Shown here: positions 6,629-14,349 of the stretch, piece after piece
Layout of the letters: every line of letters begins with the position of its first letter
How positions within the stretch are numbered: position 1 is the first letter of the stretch
DNA from: Oleiharenicola sp.
GTDB taxonomy: Bacteria > Verrucomicrobiota > Verrucomicrobiia > Opitutales > Opitutaceae
NCBI GenBank assembly: GCA_025363455.1
Contig: JANYDW010000004.1
Location: 1-39,408, forward strand
Length of the DNA stretch: 39,408 bases
Reading direction: 5' to 3'
The notes under the pieces: generated by a model
Database searches by the model: none
The model's input: the letters and a program-made list of their open reading frames with translations, nothing else
Told to the model about the DNA's origin: nothing
Position numbers and translations under genes: made by a program

Positions 6629-8968
6629 TCAATCGCGGAGGAGGTCGCTGATCTCGTCGGAGGTGAAGGGCTGGTCCACTGCCGGCGGCTCGACCGGACG
6701 GCGGCCGGTAGCAGCCTCGATGTCGTCGTCGGTCAGTTTGCTGGCATCTGCGCGGGACTGCTTTTCCAAGGCTGCCCGGCGATCCTGCGCGCCGACCTCG
6801 GCCGCGATGCCCTGGCCGAGCGCGAGAGTCTCGCGGTAAGCCGTGAAGGCATCGCGCGCGGGGGCGTGCGCGAGCTTGGAGGAAATGCCTGCCGGGCGAT
6901 CCGCGATCTTCGCTCCAGACGCGGCGCCTGAGAAAGACGTCACCGCGGTCGAGGAGTTATCCCCTGTGCTGGATGCACTGCCGGCCGGAGCCGGGATGGA
7001 TGCGCGTGGTGCGCTGGGGCGCGGATCGTCCGGCAAGAGCTTGTGGGCGCGCAGCAGCGCCGTGTTGTGCGCCAGATCCGCGCCGAGTTTGTCATCCTCG
7101 GGGGCATGGCGCTCGCGCAGCGGGCCGGTCACGCAGGCATGGATCAGACGTGATACCTCGGCCTGCTCCGCACCGATGGCGGCCTGGTCGCGGATGTCCA
7201 CGCGCCCGCGGGCGCGCACGGGCCCGACGTAGCGGCCCTGCAGATCGGTGACGTGCAGCGTGCCGGGCCGGGCCGGGTCGAAATAGCCGAGCAGCTCGGT
7301 GCCCTCGGCCAGCTTCATCACCGCCGAGTCAGCATCGGCAAACGTGTAGCCCTTGGATTGCCAGGTGAAGGTGAGCCGGTGGTTCAGGAGCTTCACCTTG
7401 CGCGGCGTGAGCAGCAGCATGGCGAGGAGCAGCTCGGCGACGGGCTGCAGCCGGGCCGTCTGCAGCAGGCGCTCGCGGCGCTCGCGGGGCGACTCCATCA
7501 CGGAGACCGGCGTGCAGGCGAGGATCTGCTCGGCACTCATCAGCCGCAGGCTCTCATTGGTAACCAGCGTCGTGGTGCCGGGCAGCTGCTGCAGCTGCTG
7601 CTCCTCGAAGCCCTGCAGGCGGTGATCATGGCGATCCTCCATGCGCTGGAACACGCGCTCGTAGGCCGTCAGGAATTGCTCGACGCTCATCAGTGGCAGC
7701 CGCAGCTGGTCGACGATCTCGGGGGTGATGCCCTCGGTGTTGAGGAGCTTCTCGGTGTAGAGCAGCTTGGCCTCCAGGTCGGCCGGCTTGAGCTGGTAGG
7801 TGGCGCCCTTCTGGCCGGGCAATGCGCCGGCCGTCGAGTGCATCAGGCGGAACATCGACTCGATCCAGGGCTTTTCCCAGGGCTTGCCGCCGCCTTGCAC
7901 GAAGCCGTTGCGCAGGGTCTTCTCGTGGATCAGGCCCGTGCGCGTGACCTGCACGCCCATGAGCAATTCCAGCGCGAGTTCAAAGTCGCCCGTGATCGCC
8001 GCGCCGCCGTTCTCGCAGAGGATGGTGACGTTGTAGCCGGCGGGCCGGCCCCAGGCGCGGAACACCTCGTAGAGCAGCGTCTGCACATCAGCACGGGTGA
8101 GCGATTGCTTCTTGCCCTCGTCGTCGGTCCAGCGGGGCTTCAGGCCGATGGCCAGCTTGGTGCGCGTGGCGGCATCGATGGCCAGGAGCCCGGCGCAGCG
8201 GCAATTCTGCCAGCGCTTGGTCTCGGGGTTCCACGCGCGCACGAGCTGGTCGGTCTCGAAGTCGTCGATCACGATCAGCTCCATGAAGCGGAGCTGCGAG
8301 AGGTCGCGCATCACGTGCGGCAGGTAGCGCTTGGCGGCGGCGTAGCCCCGGCGCTTCATCGCGCGCTCGGCGCGGCTGCTCTGCTGGTCGTAGAGGTTGG
8401 ATTCACTCCAACCGGGGGGATAGAAGTTAAAGGGGAAACGCTCCGGCACATCCTCCAGCGGAAAGGTTGACCGGAAATACTCGCGCCAGGTGCCATAGCC
8501 CGCGATGGATTCGCCCTCGGCCCAGCGCGTCCGCAGCTCGGTCATGGCGGCGCGGGCCGAAACGGCATTGTTCTCGATGCAGCGGCGAACCTCCTGGACA
8601 AATTCAGCGGGCAGCTTGGTGGGGCCGCGGTGGATCTTCGCCAGTCTAAGCCAGCCGGTGCCCTTCTTCACCTTCTCCGCGTTGATGAAGGCGTAGTAGA
8701 GCCGGAGCAGGTTGACCTTAGAGCAGGCGAAGGTGCTTAGGCTGAGGCGGGCGGCGGCGGCGACCACGCCCTCGGGGGCGGCAATCATGTCCTGAAAGCA
8801 CCGGACCAGCTGGCTCACGCGCTGCTGCTGGGCGAGGGTGAGCCGGCGGTAGATCTCGAAATGCTCGGCCGGCACGACGGCCGCGACGTGCGCCGGCATG
8901 AGCATGCCCTCAGGCGCGGCGGGTGCCTGGGGATCGGTTGGGACCAGGGCGTGTTCGGAATTGCTCAT
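6629..8968 (-). CDS. MuA-type DDE transposase
   Basis: The product is 779 aa. The RNase H-like core lies at about residues 225-385. The first acidic site is in LIVIDDFETD (Asp 235 or 236), followed by AGLLAIDAATRTKLAIG. The second site reads ILCENGG (Glu 319), where an Asp is normally found, and the third is KPWIESMFRLMH (Glu 370). A beta-barrel-like region (about 540-600) follows, and then a Pro/Ala/Ser-rich linker and charged tail that would correspond to the MuB-interacting end. It joins phage ends to target DNA in replicative transposition. The next gene in the operon is the MuB-like ATPase. The start has the leader GCCCTCCCCATG rather than a Shine-Dalgarno site. Confidence 0.9.
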   Translation of the reverse strand: MSNSEHALVPTDPQAPAAPEGMLMPAHVAAVVPAEHFEIYRRLTLAQQQRVSQLVRCFQDMIAAPEGVVAAAARLSLSTFACSKVNLLRLYYAFINAEKVKKGTGWLRLAKIHRGPTKLPAEFVQEVRRCIENNAVSARAAMTELRTRWAEGESIAGYGTWREYFRSTFPLEDVPERFPFNFYPPGWSESNLYDQQSSRAERAMKRRGYAAAKRYLPHVMRDLSQLRFMELIVIDDFETDQLVRAWNPETKRWQNCRCAGLLAIDAATRTKLAIGLKPRWTDDEGKKQSLTRADVQTLLYEVFRAWGRPAGYNVTILCENGGAAITGDFELALELLMGVQVTRTGLIHEKTLRNGFVQGGGKPWEKPWIESMFRLMHSTAGALPGQKGATYQLKPADLEAKLLYTEKLLNTEGITPEIVDQLRLPLMSVEQFLTAYERVFQRMEDRHDHRLQGFEEQQLQQLPGTTTLVTNESLRLMSAEQILACTPVSVMESPRERRERLLQTARLQPVAELLLAMLLLTPRKVKLLNHRLTFTWQSKGYTFADADSAVMKLAEGTELLGYFDPARPGTLHVTDLQGRYVGPVRARGRVDIRDQAAIGAEQAEVSRLIHACVTGPLRERHAPEDDKLGADLAHNTALLRAHKLLPDDPRPSAPRASIPAPAGSASSTGDNSSTAVTSFSGAASGAKIADRPAGISSKLAHAPARDAFTAYRETLALGQGIAAEVGAQDRRAALEKQSRADASKLTDDDIEAATGRRPVEPPAVDQPFTSDEISDLLRD

Positions 8969-8980
8969 GGGGAGGGCGGG

Positions 8981-9682
8981 TTATTTGGCCTGGAGGGAGG
9001 CGCGGGCCTTGCGGAAATCTTCCTGCGTGTCGTCGAGCTGCTTCACCAGCTGGCTGATCTGCGCCGCGGTTAGGCGCTTCAGCGTGTCGGGATCGGTCAC
9101 GGTCTTCCGCAGCGAGAGCATCGCCTCGGCAATGTCCTGGAGCAGCGTGGCGTCATCGGCCGGCAGGGCGGCGAGTGCGTTGGCTGCGCTGCCGGTGCCG
9201 GCAGAGCCGGAGGGAGCGACGTATTCGTTCAGCAGATCGCTCAGGCTGCGCTCACCGACAAATTCATCGATGGCGGCACAGAGCCTGGCGGCCTCTAGGC
9301 TCTTGCCCGGCATGCCGAGGATCGCCTTGCCGTTGGTGATTGCCAGCACCTCCCCTGCCGCCGGCTTGGCCAGTTCGATGAACTTGGCCGCCAGGCGCGT
9401 GTAGAGGGAGGCGTTCTTGATGGCCGTGGCCTTGGTCCAAATGTTACTTCTGGTAACATTTGCCTCCAGCCAGGGGCGAAACTCGCCGTGCTTCATCGAG
9501 GCCTTCAGGATGGGCAGCCCCATCCCGATCAGGATGGCACGCGAAGCGTTCATCTTTTCGGTGCGCGCGATCTCGTCGAAGGAGAGCGCGATGCCTTCAC
9601 CGAAGCGCTTGACCTCGGTCGCGGCGACCTTGGTGTTGTCGAGCAGGGCGAGCGCGGAAGTGGCTTTGAAATTGCCTTTCAT
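8981..9682 (-). CDS. DUF3102-like DNA-associated phage protein
   Basis: The product is 233 aa, starting MKGNFKATSALALLDNTK. The segment RAILIGMGLPILKASMKHGE followed by FRPWLEANVTRSNIWTKAT resembles the DUF3102 pattern (HG.F..WLE....S..T), found in phage and plasmid proteins with a helix-turn-helix-like core. The C-terminal half is helical, with a possible coiled coil near QISQLVKQLDDTQEDFRKAR. The start overlaps the upstream stop as ATGA. An extended reading frame upstream was rejected because it overlaps that gene. It lies directly before the transposase gene and may assist in DNA binding or regulation. Confidence 0.6.
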   Translation of the reverse strand: MKGNFKATSALALLDNTKVAATEVKRFGEGIALSFDEIARTEKMNASRAILIGMGLPILKASMKHGEFRPWLEANVTRSNIWTKATAIKNASLYTRLAAKFIELAKPAAGEVLAITNGKAILGMPGKSLEAARLCAAIDEFVGERSLSDLLNEYVAPSGSAGTGSAANALAALPADDATLLQDIAEAMLSLRKTVTDPDTLKRLTAAQISQLVKQLDDTQEDFRKARASLQAK

Positions 9683-10104
9683 GAGTGGGAAGGAGCAGGC
9701 TTCTGGGATGAGCGGCTGGACCTGGGATGGACTCGAACGAGTGACGCGCGCGATGGCCGTGCTTCTATTGAAGCAAGGCACTCCGACAGAAGCCGCTCCG
9801 CTGCCCGAATCTTGCGAAGAATCGCTTGATCGCTGGGTGCGCGCCTATCAGCGGTCGTCGCGACCGGAATTTGTTTTCCCGACCGATCCGCTCCAGCGGC
9901 GCGGACTGCTTGCGCGCGCCCGCTACGCAACCGCCTTTGCAATGCAAGCCAGGCTTTGTTTATTTCCTCTTTGCTCCAAGGCGGGAGCGCGAGTGGATCT
10001 CGAGGCGCTGTTAGTTGATCATTGGCACGCGAGTGCGAAGACCCGCTGGTTGTCAGGGGAACAGGGAATTGCCCTGGTCGAGAATTGATCTTCTTCGTTT
10101 TCAT
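9679..10104 (-). CDS. Hypothetical early phage protein
   Basis: The product is 141 aa. It has an AAGGAGAG ribosome binding site about 12 nt before the ATG and ATGA overlaps at both ends, which supports it over the competing plus-strand frames. The central part, PPWSKEEINKAWLALQRRLR, could form helices. The rest is low-complexity, rich in Ser, Arg and Pro, and ends SSRSSQKPAPSHS. I do not recognise a family. The low-complexity tail could indicate weak selection. Confidence 0.45.
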   Translation of the reverse strand: MKTKKINSRPGQFPVPLTTSGSSHSRANDQLTAPRDPLALPPWSKEEINKAWLALQRRLRSGRAQAVRAAGADRSGKQIPVATTADRRAPSDQAILRKIRAAERLLSECLASIEARPSRASLVRVHPRSSRSSQKPAPSHS

Positions 10105-10430
10105 GATGCCAGGCTCTCCTTCAGTTCCCGCAGCAGGGCCACGCGCACGTCGCGGGGCAGCTCATGGATGAAGGCCTTGGAGACCGAGGCCGGGCCGGTC
10201 AGGCGCCGGATGATGAACGCGCGGTATTCCTCGATCGCGATGCGGCACTCACGCCGGGTGGCCTTCTTGCTCTTGCCGTCGATGGCGATCATCTCGCCCT
10301 GGTCGACCAGGTTGAGGATGTGCTGCGCCGTGAAGCGCAGCTTGGTGGCGATCTGGTCCACCGTGAGGATCGTGAAGCCCTCGAAATCGAGCGACGCGAA
10401 CGGGAAGGCGAGCTGGGTGGCGGCGGTCAT
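10101..10430 (-). CDS. Helix-turn-helix-like phage protein
   Basis: The product is 109 aa. Residues about 21-60 read LTVDQIATKLRFTAQHILNL then VDQGEMIAIDGKSKKATRRE. This is the helix-turn-helix plus wing arrangement of excisionase-type (HTH_17-like) DNA-binding proteins. The C-terminal part is helical and ends RVALLRELKESLAS. A GAGGGG sequence precedes the start and overlaps at both ends place it in the early operon. It could regulate early transcription or act at the phage ends. The fold call is from pattern only. Confidence 0.6.
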   Translation of the reverse strand: MTAATQLAFPFASLDFEGFTILTVDQIATKLRFTAQHILNLVDQGEMIAIDGKSKKATRRECRIAIEEYRAFIIRRLTGPASVSKAFIHELPRDVRVALLRELKESLAS

Positions 10431-10642
10431 GCGCGGCAGCCCCTCATGATGGACTTCAGGATCATCTGCGCCTTGCGGCTCTGGCGCAGGTGGTAGAGCG
10501 ATTGCGATGCTAGCTCGCCAGTCTCCCCAGAAAAAACGGTAGCGACGGCTGACAGAACCGCCTCACGTTCGCGCTCGGTAGTCGTAGGGGCATCCATATG
10601 CCGCACGGCCACGGCGAGGGCGGTCTGAAGCTCAGCCGACAC
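10427..10642 (-). CDS. Hypothetical small early phage protein
   Basis: The product is 71 aa, read from GTG 10642 (VSAELQTALAVAVRHMD). This start is chosen because AAGGAGG lies 8 nt upstream. A longer in-frame start would overlap the regulator gene almost fully. The protein looks helical, with a basic end (HLRQSRKAQMILKSIMRGCR). It overlaps the upstream gene by 11 bp and the downstream gene by 4 bp. No family recognised. Confidence 0.5.
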   Translation of the reverse strand: MSAELQTALAVAVRHMDAPTTTEREREAVLSAVATVFSGETGELASQSLYHLRQSRKAQMILKSIMRGCRA

Positions 10643-10811
10643 CGAGCACCTCCTTGACCTTCCGGAGCACGCGGGGGTGTTGCCCTTGGTTAACGGCACG
10701 CGAAACACTCTCGCGTGGATGACCGACCGCCTTAGCGAGGGAGATCATTGTGTGGCCGAGATCGAGGCGGCGCTTATGTAGCCGAATACGGGCTTGATTT
10801 GGGGTGCGCAT
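10632..10811 (-). CDS. Small HTH regulator, Ner/Cro-like, first gene of leftward operon
   Basis: The product is 59 aa from ATG 10811 (MRTPNQARIRLHKRRLD). A GTG start at 10832 would add 7 residues but begins at the edge of the operator palindrome, so I prefer the ATG. The segment TMISLAKAVGHPRESVSRAV is a typical helix-turn-helix with Ala and Gly at the expected positions. In Mu, the first early gene ner encodes such a small protein that turns down early and repressor transcription. The position, size and fold match that role here. Confidence 0.7.
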   Translation of the reverse strand: MRTPNQARIRLHKRRLDLGHTMISLAKAVGHPRESVSRAVNQGQHPRVLRKVKEVLGVG

Positions 10812-10819
10812 CCGTGATT

Positions 10820-10876
10820 GATGTAACTTCACAGATGTGAACCTATGTTCACATCGTCAACAACAAAGTGAACCTA
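10820..10876. promoter_or_regulatory. Early/repressor operator region with perfect palindrome
   Basis: GATGTGAAC (10834-10842) and GTTCACATC (10847-10855) form a perfect 9-bp inverted repeat around CTAT. Further half-sites lie on each side: GATGTAACTTCAC (10820-10832) and AAGTGAACCTAGG (10866-10878). The region separates the divergent small HTH gene and the XRE repressor gene, so it is the expected lysis-lysogeny control site. A TTGACG-like -35 element for the leftward operon is visible at 10855-10860 on the minus strand, but no convincing -10 element was found. Confidence 0.75.
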
Positions 10877-10887
10877 GGGCCAAAAAA

Positions 10888-11334
10888 GTGACCACGACAC
10901 TTAGCTGGGGAGAACGCATCCGCACATTGCGCTCACGGATGAAGCTGGACCAGGATGCCATGGGCGATGAGATCGGCCTCAGCCGGGAATGGGTTTCAAA
11001 ACTCGAGACCGGCAAGGAGAAGCCCAGCGAGCGGGTGCGCCTCAAGGTTGAAAAAATCGAGCGCGAGCAACTTCACAAAAGAGAAGCTAGCCTCACACAC
11101 CTAAAGTTAGGTGGTCTGCCTCGTGCCGTCGAGACCGGGTCGCGTGGTAACTATGAGCCGGTGGCCTCAAGAATCCCTCTCGACAAACGAATGCCCACTC
11201 GGACCGATTGCGAAATGCTCCTCCAGCAGGTGCTCGACACCGCAGAGACTGAGGGCGCGCCAGAAAATATCCCGGTGATCTATCACCGGCTTAAAAAACA
11301 ATTCCCGCTCGAAGAGTGGAATAATCTGCAATGA
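10888..11334 (+). CDS. XRE-family repressor (lysogeny control)
   Basis: The product is 148 aa from GTG 10888 (VTTTLSWGERIRTLRSRMKL). An in-frame GTG at 10837 would place the start inside the operator palindrome and is less likely. The helix-turn-helix is at about residues 13-45: LDQDAMGDEIGLSREWVSKL followed by ETGKEKPSE, a classical XRE pattern. The remaining 90 residues may form an oligomerisation domain and no peptidase (S24) motif is visible. It is transcribed away from the early operon across the shared operator and is the likely phage repressor. The next gene starts within its stop (ATGA). Confidence 0.8.
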   Translation: MTTTLSWGERIRTLRSRMKLDQDAMGDEIGLSREWVSKLETGKEKPSERVRLKVEKIEREQLHKREASLTHLKLGGLPRAVETGSRGNYEPVASRIPLDKRMPTRTDCEMLLQQVLDTAETEGAPENIPVIYHRLKKQFPLEEWNNLQ

Positions 11335-11699
11335 AACCTCCCGCCGCACCTTCCCGGATCTATAGTCAGCCCGGCTATGTCTCGGCGTTCCGCTTGGGTG
11401 GACTGGCCTGCGCGGTTCTCGGCGCACTCTCCCTGTTCCTCGCCATCACCAACAGGGAATCTCCATGGCCGGGCATCGGGCTGCTGCTCGCAGCCCTGGC
11501 CAACTTCCTTTACGCCGATATGGCCAATGATCTCGCTCGCACCCGCTGGCGCCTGGATCTGCTCGCTCACCAGCTCCAGCCCGTGATCGACGAGGCCCAG
11601 CTTGCGGCCGATACCCGCGAGAAGGCCGAGCAGGCCGCCGAGCAAGCCCGGCACGAGGAGATTGAGCGCCTGGTGGCCGCGCGCCAGGCGAAGGAGTAA
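11331..11699 (+). CDS. Membrane protein with two helices and coiled-coil tail
   Basis: The product is 122 aa. Two hydrophobic segments lie at about residues 21-39 (GGLACAVLGALSLFLAITN) and 47-61 (GIGLLLAALANFLYA). A charged helical tail rich in Ala, Glu and Arg follows (ADTREKAEQAAEQARHEEIE). It is coupled to the repressor gene by an ATGA overlap. It might be expressed from the prophage together with the repressor, for example as an exclusion protein. This is inferred from position only. Confidence 0.6.
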   Translation: MKPPAAPSRIYSQPGYVSAFRLGGLACAVLGALSLFLAITNRESPWPGIGLLLAALANFLYADMANDLARTRWRLDLLAHQLQPVIDEAQLAADTREKAEQAAEQARHEEIERLVAARQAKE

Positions 11700-11755
11700 T
11701 AATCCCACTAGGCGATTATAACCCTGTCGCTTCACCCATGTGCTATACTGTCATC

Positions 11756-12298
11756 ATGCGGCGCTCCGTTATTGCATTCCTACTGATTGCGGCCCTGTGT
11801 GCCGCCGCAGAAACGCCGGCCCAGAAGAGTGCGAGGCAGAGCCGTCTCCGTGATCAAGCCGAAAGAGAAGCGGCCCATGCGAAGCTTCTGGCGGATAGCG
11901 AAGGGGGATTGTTGATCGTGCACTACAACCACGGGTATCGCGGTTGGGGCTGGGTGCGCGTGAAGAACATCGCCGACACGCCAATAAATTTCGACTATCA
12001 CCTCGTGCACGCTGCCGAGTTGGAAACAGGCAACATTGTGGAGGCTGCCGATATCAAGTTCGGGCAAAATGAAATCGCCAGCTATGAGGTAAAGCCAGGT
12101 GAGGAGAGGGCGTTTAATGTCTTCTTTTTTGGTGGCCGGGCTACGGCGGCCGCAGGATGGCGCGGTCACGACGCTTGGTGCGTGGGGGGCCAAACCTATA
12201 CCGACCTCACCGAGCCACTCAAGGCCGCGCGAAAAGCAGCGGTGGCTCAGCACAAGACCGAAAAAACCATCTATCTGCCCGGTGTAGTCATCAAGTGA
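11756..12298 (+). CDS. Secreted hypothetical protein
   Basis: The product is 180 aa. It starts MRRSVIAFLLIAALCAAAET, a signal peptide with likely cleavage after CAAA. The mature part has a basic helix and then a beta-rich domain (WGWVRVKNIADTPINFDYHL) with many aromatic residues, ending YLPGVVIK. I do not recognise a family. An extended -10-like TGCTATACT lies at 11741-11749, only 6 nt before the ATG, so the transcript may be leaderless. It stands alone with gaps on both sides and may be a lysogenic-conversion (moron) gene. Confidence 0.6.
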   Translation: MRRSVIAFLLIAALCAAAETPAQKSARQSRLRDQAEREAAHAKLLADSEGGLLIVHYNHGYRGWGWVRVKNIADTPINFDYHLVHAAELETGNIVEAADIKFGQNEIASYEVKPGEERAFNVFFFGGRATAAAGWRGHDAWCVGGQTYTDLTEPLKAARKAAVAQHKTEKTIYLPGVVIK

Positions 12299-12400
12299 TC
12301 GGGAAGGTTCGGGGGGGGGTCGCGACAAAATAGTCTAATACAGGCAACACAGACAATGGGGCGGTAGGCCCTCGCGTTCGCTTCCGGTATTGTCGCGGCG
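12299..12400. other. Intergenic gap with paired GTCGCGACA-like repeats
   Basis: A run of nine G residues is followed by GTCGCGACAA (12319-12328). Its near-inverse TTGTCGCGGC lies at 12390-12399, just before the next gene. A late promoter or activator site could be here because the long rightward gene chain starts directly after it. No clear -35/-10 pair is visible. Confidence 0.35.
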
Positions 12401-12784
12401 TTGAGCGCCCCGACTGCACACCTTCACGCATTTTCCCAGCCCGTCGTCAACGGCCGGGTTGTCTCTGTGCTCTGCACACTGGGCACGACGAGCATCGTGA
12501 TCGAGGGCTCGGTCGGCCTGCTGTGCGACTTCGGCCGCGCCCTACTGATCGCCTCCGGGCAGCTGCCGCCGGTCGTGGTGCCCGATCCCGTTGGTGCTAA
12601 GACCACCCGCAAGAATTCCACCCGCCTGGCTGAACGCCGCGCTCTCTATCGCCAGGTGGTCGAGATCCAGCGCGCGCCGCATCGCAAGCGTGGCGATGTC
12701 ATCCAAGCCCTCCGGGATCGCGGACTGAATCCTGAGGGATTCTACGCCTGGGCCAGCGCTCAACCGCAGGAGGCCACCGCATGA
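12401..12784 (+). CDS. Hypothetical late phage protein
   Basis: The product is 127 aa from a TTG start at 12401. In-frame ATG or GTG starts are absent upstream because a TAG stop lies at 12365-12367, so the true start is uncertain and may lie further inside. A beta-rich first half (VSVLCTLGTTSIVIEGSVGL) is followed by a basic helical part (RLAERRALYRQVVEIQRAPH). The stop overlaps the next start as ATGA. It is the first gene of the late chain, but I see no resemblance to the Mor/C activators. Function unknown. Confidence 0.5.
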   Translation: MSAPTAHLHAFSQPVVNGRVVSVLCTLGTTSIVIEGSVGLLCDFGRALLIASGQLPPVVVPDPVGAKTTRKNSTRLAERRALYRQVVEIQRAPHRKRGDVIQALRDRGLNPEGFYAWASAQPQEATA

Positions 12785-12999
12785 GCACCCGCAATCGGCT
12801 CATCGGTCTCTTCTTCGTTCTAGGCCAGATGGTGCAGTGCTACCTCGCCCAGGTCAGCCACGTGCCGTCGGCCACCGTCGCCCTGTGGACGCTGCACGAC
12901 TGGGCCGGCTCACTCCTCTTCGTCGGTCTCGCCGGCATCACCGCGGCCAAGGGTTTTCTCGCTGATCCACAAGCCAACCTGGAGAAGCCCGCCGCATGA
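12781..12999 (+). CDS. Small membrane protein, holin candidate
   Basis: The product is 72 aa. Two hydrophobic segments are seen, about residues 7-24 (LIGLFFVLGQMVQCYLAQ) and 43-58 (GSLLFVGLAGITAAKGF), with a short charged tail. Size, topology and position in a block of small membrane, lipoprotein and DUF1353 genes before the terminase match a holin. Holin families are too diverse for a firm call by eye. ATGA overlaps join it to both neighbours. Confidence 0.5.
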   Translation: MSTRNRLIGLFFVLGQMVQCYLAQVSHVPSATVALWTLHDWAGSLLFVGLAGITAAKGFLADPQANLEKPAA

Positions 13000-13406
13000 T
13001 CAGCCACGATTCAGGCGCCTTCCCCGTCTCCCTTGTCATCCGCGCCCTCCCGCCCGAGGCCTGTCCCGGCGGGCGCCAGCTCTATGCGCTGGAGCGCGAT
13101 TTCATTTTCCAGTCCGTGGCCTTTGGCTCGATCACCGCGCCGGCCGGGCTGCTCACCGATTTTGCTTCGGTGCCGCGCCTGGTCTGGGCCTATCTCAGCC
13201 CCGAGGACCCCTGCATCCTCTACGGCTCGATCATCCACGACTATCTCTATCAGCGCGGCGGCCGGCTGCCGCTGCGCCGCCTCACCCGTGCCGAGGCCGA
13301 TGCCGTGCTGCGCGAAGCCATGCTCGATTGCGGTGCCCGTCCCGCGCAGGCCGCCATCGTCCACGCCGCCCTCCGCCTCTTCGGCGGTCGCAATTTCCGC
13401 TCCTGA
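12996..13406 (+). CDS. DUF1353 family phage protein
   Basis: The product is 136 aa. It carries ITAPAGLLTDFASVPRLVWA and SIIHDYLYQRGG, the two typical blocks of DUF1353, a family found in many tailed phages near lysis or tail genes. The biochemical role is unknown; the His-Asp pair in HDYLY looks like a possible active or metal site. The C-terminal helices (EADAVLREAMLDCGA) are also as expected. It overlaps the holin-like gene by ATGA and is followed by a lipoprotein gene. Confidence 0.8.
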   Translation: MISHDSGAFPVSLVIRALPPEACPGGRQLYALERDFIFQSVAFGSITAPAGLLTDFASVPRLVWAYLSPEDPCILYGSIIHDYLYQRGGRLPLRRLTRAEADAVLREAMLDCGARPAQAAIVHAALRLFGGRNFRS

Positions 13407-13413
13407 TTTTCCC

Positions 13414-13707
13414 ATGAACACAAAATCCCTCCGCCTTGTTGCCGGCCTCCTGGCCGCTGTCCTCTGCCTTCTGTTCGCGACCGCCTGCACCAGCACCACC
13501 TATACCGATCCCTCGGGCGCCAAGTTCTCGCGCACGTCATTCCTCAACCGCCAGAACATCGGCAAGGTCTCGATGCAGGCCGGCGACAAGACCCTCTCCA
13601 TCGAGGGCTATTCCAACGACCAGACCGAGATCGCCGCCGCCGTCGCCGGCTCCGTGGTCAAGGCCCTGGTGCCCGCCCTCCAGCCGGCCGCCGCCGTCGC
13701 GAAGTAA
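13414..13707 (+). CDS. Small phage lipoprotein
   Basis: The product is 97 aa. The N-terminus MNTKSLRLVAGLLAAVLCLL is followed by FATACTS, a lipobox with Cys about 25. The mature part has YTDPSGAKFSRTSFLNRQ and a helical hydrophobic end (AAAVAGSVVKALVPALQPAAA). As an outer- or inner-membrane-anchored lipoprotein in the lysis-like block it could be part of a spanin. The start follows the previous stop by 5 bp with TTTTCCCATG and no Shine-Dalgarno site. Confidence 0.65.
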   Translation: MNTKSLRLVAGLLAAVLCLLFATACTSTTYTDPSGAKFSRTSFLNRQNIGKVSMQAGDKTLSIEGYSNDQTEIAAAVAGSVVKALVPALQPAAAVAK

Positions 13708-13724
13708 CCGCCGCCGCCCTTTCC

Positions 13725-14099
13725 ATGTTTCCGCTCGCCGATATCGACAACTCCAACCTCGGGATGATCGTCCAGGGGCTGAGCGCGATCACCACGATGG
13801 TCCTGACCGTCGTGCTGCTCTTCCGCTCGGCGGGCGGCAAGGACAGCGAGCGCCAGGTCGAGCCCACCGAGATGCACGCCATCGCGACCGAGCTGCGCCA
13901 GCAGACCGTGACGCTCAATAAACTGGACCGCGAGATGGGCGGGATGCAGCAGGGCATCAAGGCGGTCGACGACAAGGTTGCGGGGGTCGCCGAGCAGACC
14001 GACAAGGCCTTCCAGCGGATCAATGCCATCTCCATCGAGTCCGCCAAAACGAGCGCCCGCGTCGAGGGCTTGGAGCAAAGGGAGGGACGCCGTGGCTGA
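13725..14099 (+). CDS. Membrane-anchored coiled-coil protein, spanin-like
   Basis: The product is 124 aa. A hydrophobic segment lies at about residues 13-33 (GMIVQGLSAITTMVLTVVLL), followed by a long heptad-like helical domain (TELRQQTVTLNKLDREMGGM, then AVDDKVAGVAEQTDKAFQRI). This architecture is like inner-membrane spanins or DUF-type phage lysis proteins. With the preceding lipoprotein it could form a two-component spanin, which is an inference from order and topology. The leader is CCCTTTCCATG and the end overlaps the next gene by 8 bp. Confidence 0.55.
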   Translation: MFPLADIDNSNLGMIVQGLSAITTMVLTVVLLFRSAGGKDSERQVEPTEMHAIATELRQQTVTLNKLDREMGGMQQGIKAVDDKVAGVAEQTDKAFQRINAISIESAKTSARVEGLEQREGRRG

Positions 14100-14349
14100 T
14101 TCGCGCCAGTACAAGGTCAACGTGGCGGTGGCCGAGGCCCTCAAGGCTGCGGGCACCTATCTGCTGCCCGACTCCATCCTCAAGGCCGATGTCAGCCGCC
14201 TAGTGGTGCCGCGACCAGGCAACACTGAGATCGAGGCCGCGATCCAGTATCACGACCGGGCCGGCCGCCTCACCACCGTGCAGGGCGAGACCGAGCCCAA
14301 GCGCAAACTCAATGACCAGGGTGCCGCCTGGCTCGCCGAGAATTCCTGA
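14092..14349 (+). CDS. Hypothetical late phage protein
   Basis: The product is 85 aa from GTG 14092 (VADSRQYKVNVAVAEALKAA), with GGAGGGA 5 nt upstream. A longer upstream reading would lie inside the previous gene. It has a mixed helical and strand pattern (IEAAIQYHDRAGRLTTVQGE) and ends AAWLAENS. No family recognised. It overlaps both neighbours. Confidence 0.55.
   Translation: MADSRQYKVNVAVAEALKAAGTYLLPDSILKADVSRLVVPRPGNTEIEAAIQYHDRAGRLTTVQGETEPKRKLNDQGAAWLAENS

Noticed and set aside
7253..8470. 405-codon plus-strand frame opposite the transposase
   Set aside because: Antisense shadow; the transposase core on the minus strand explains the region.
10837..10887. GTG start of the repressor at 10837
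   Set aside because: It would lie inside the operator palindrome and add residues without pattern. GTG 10888 gives the usual short lead to the helix-turn-helix.
13608..14156. Minus-strand frames opposite the lysis-like genes
   Set aside because: They conflict with a coupled plus-strand gene chain with lipobox and membrane features.
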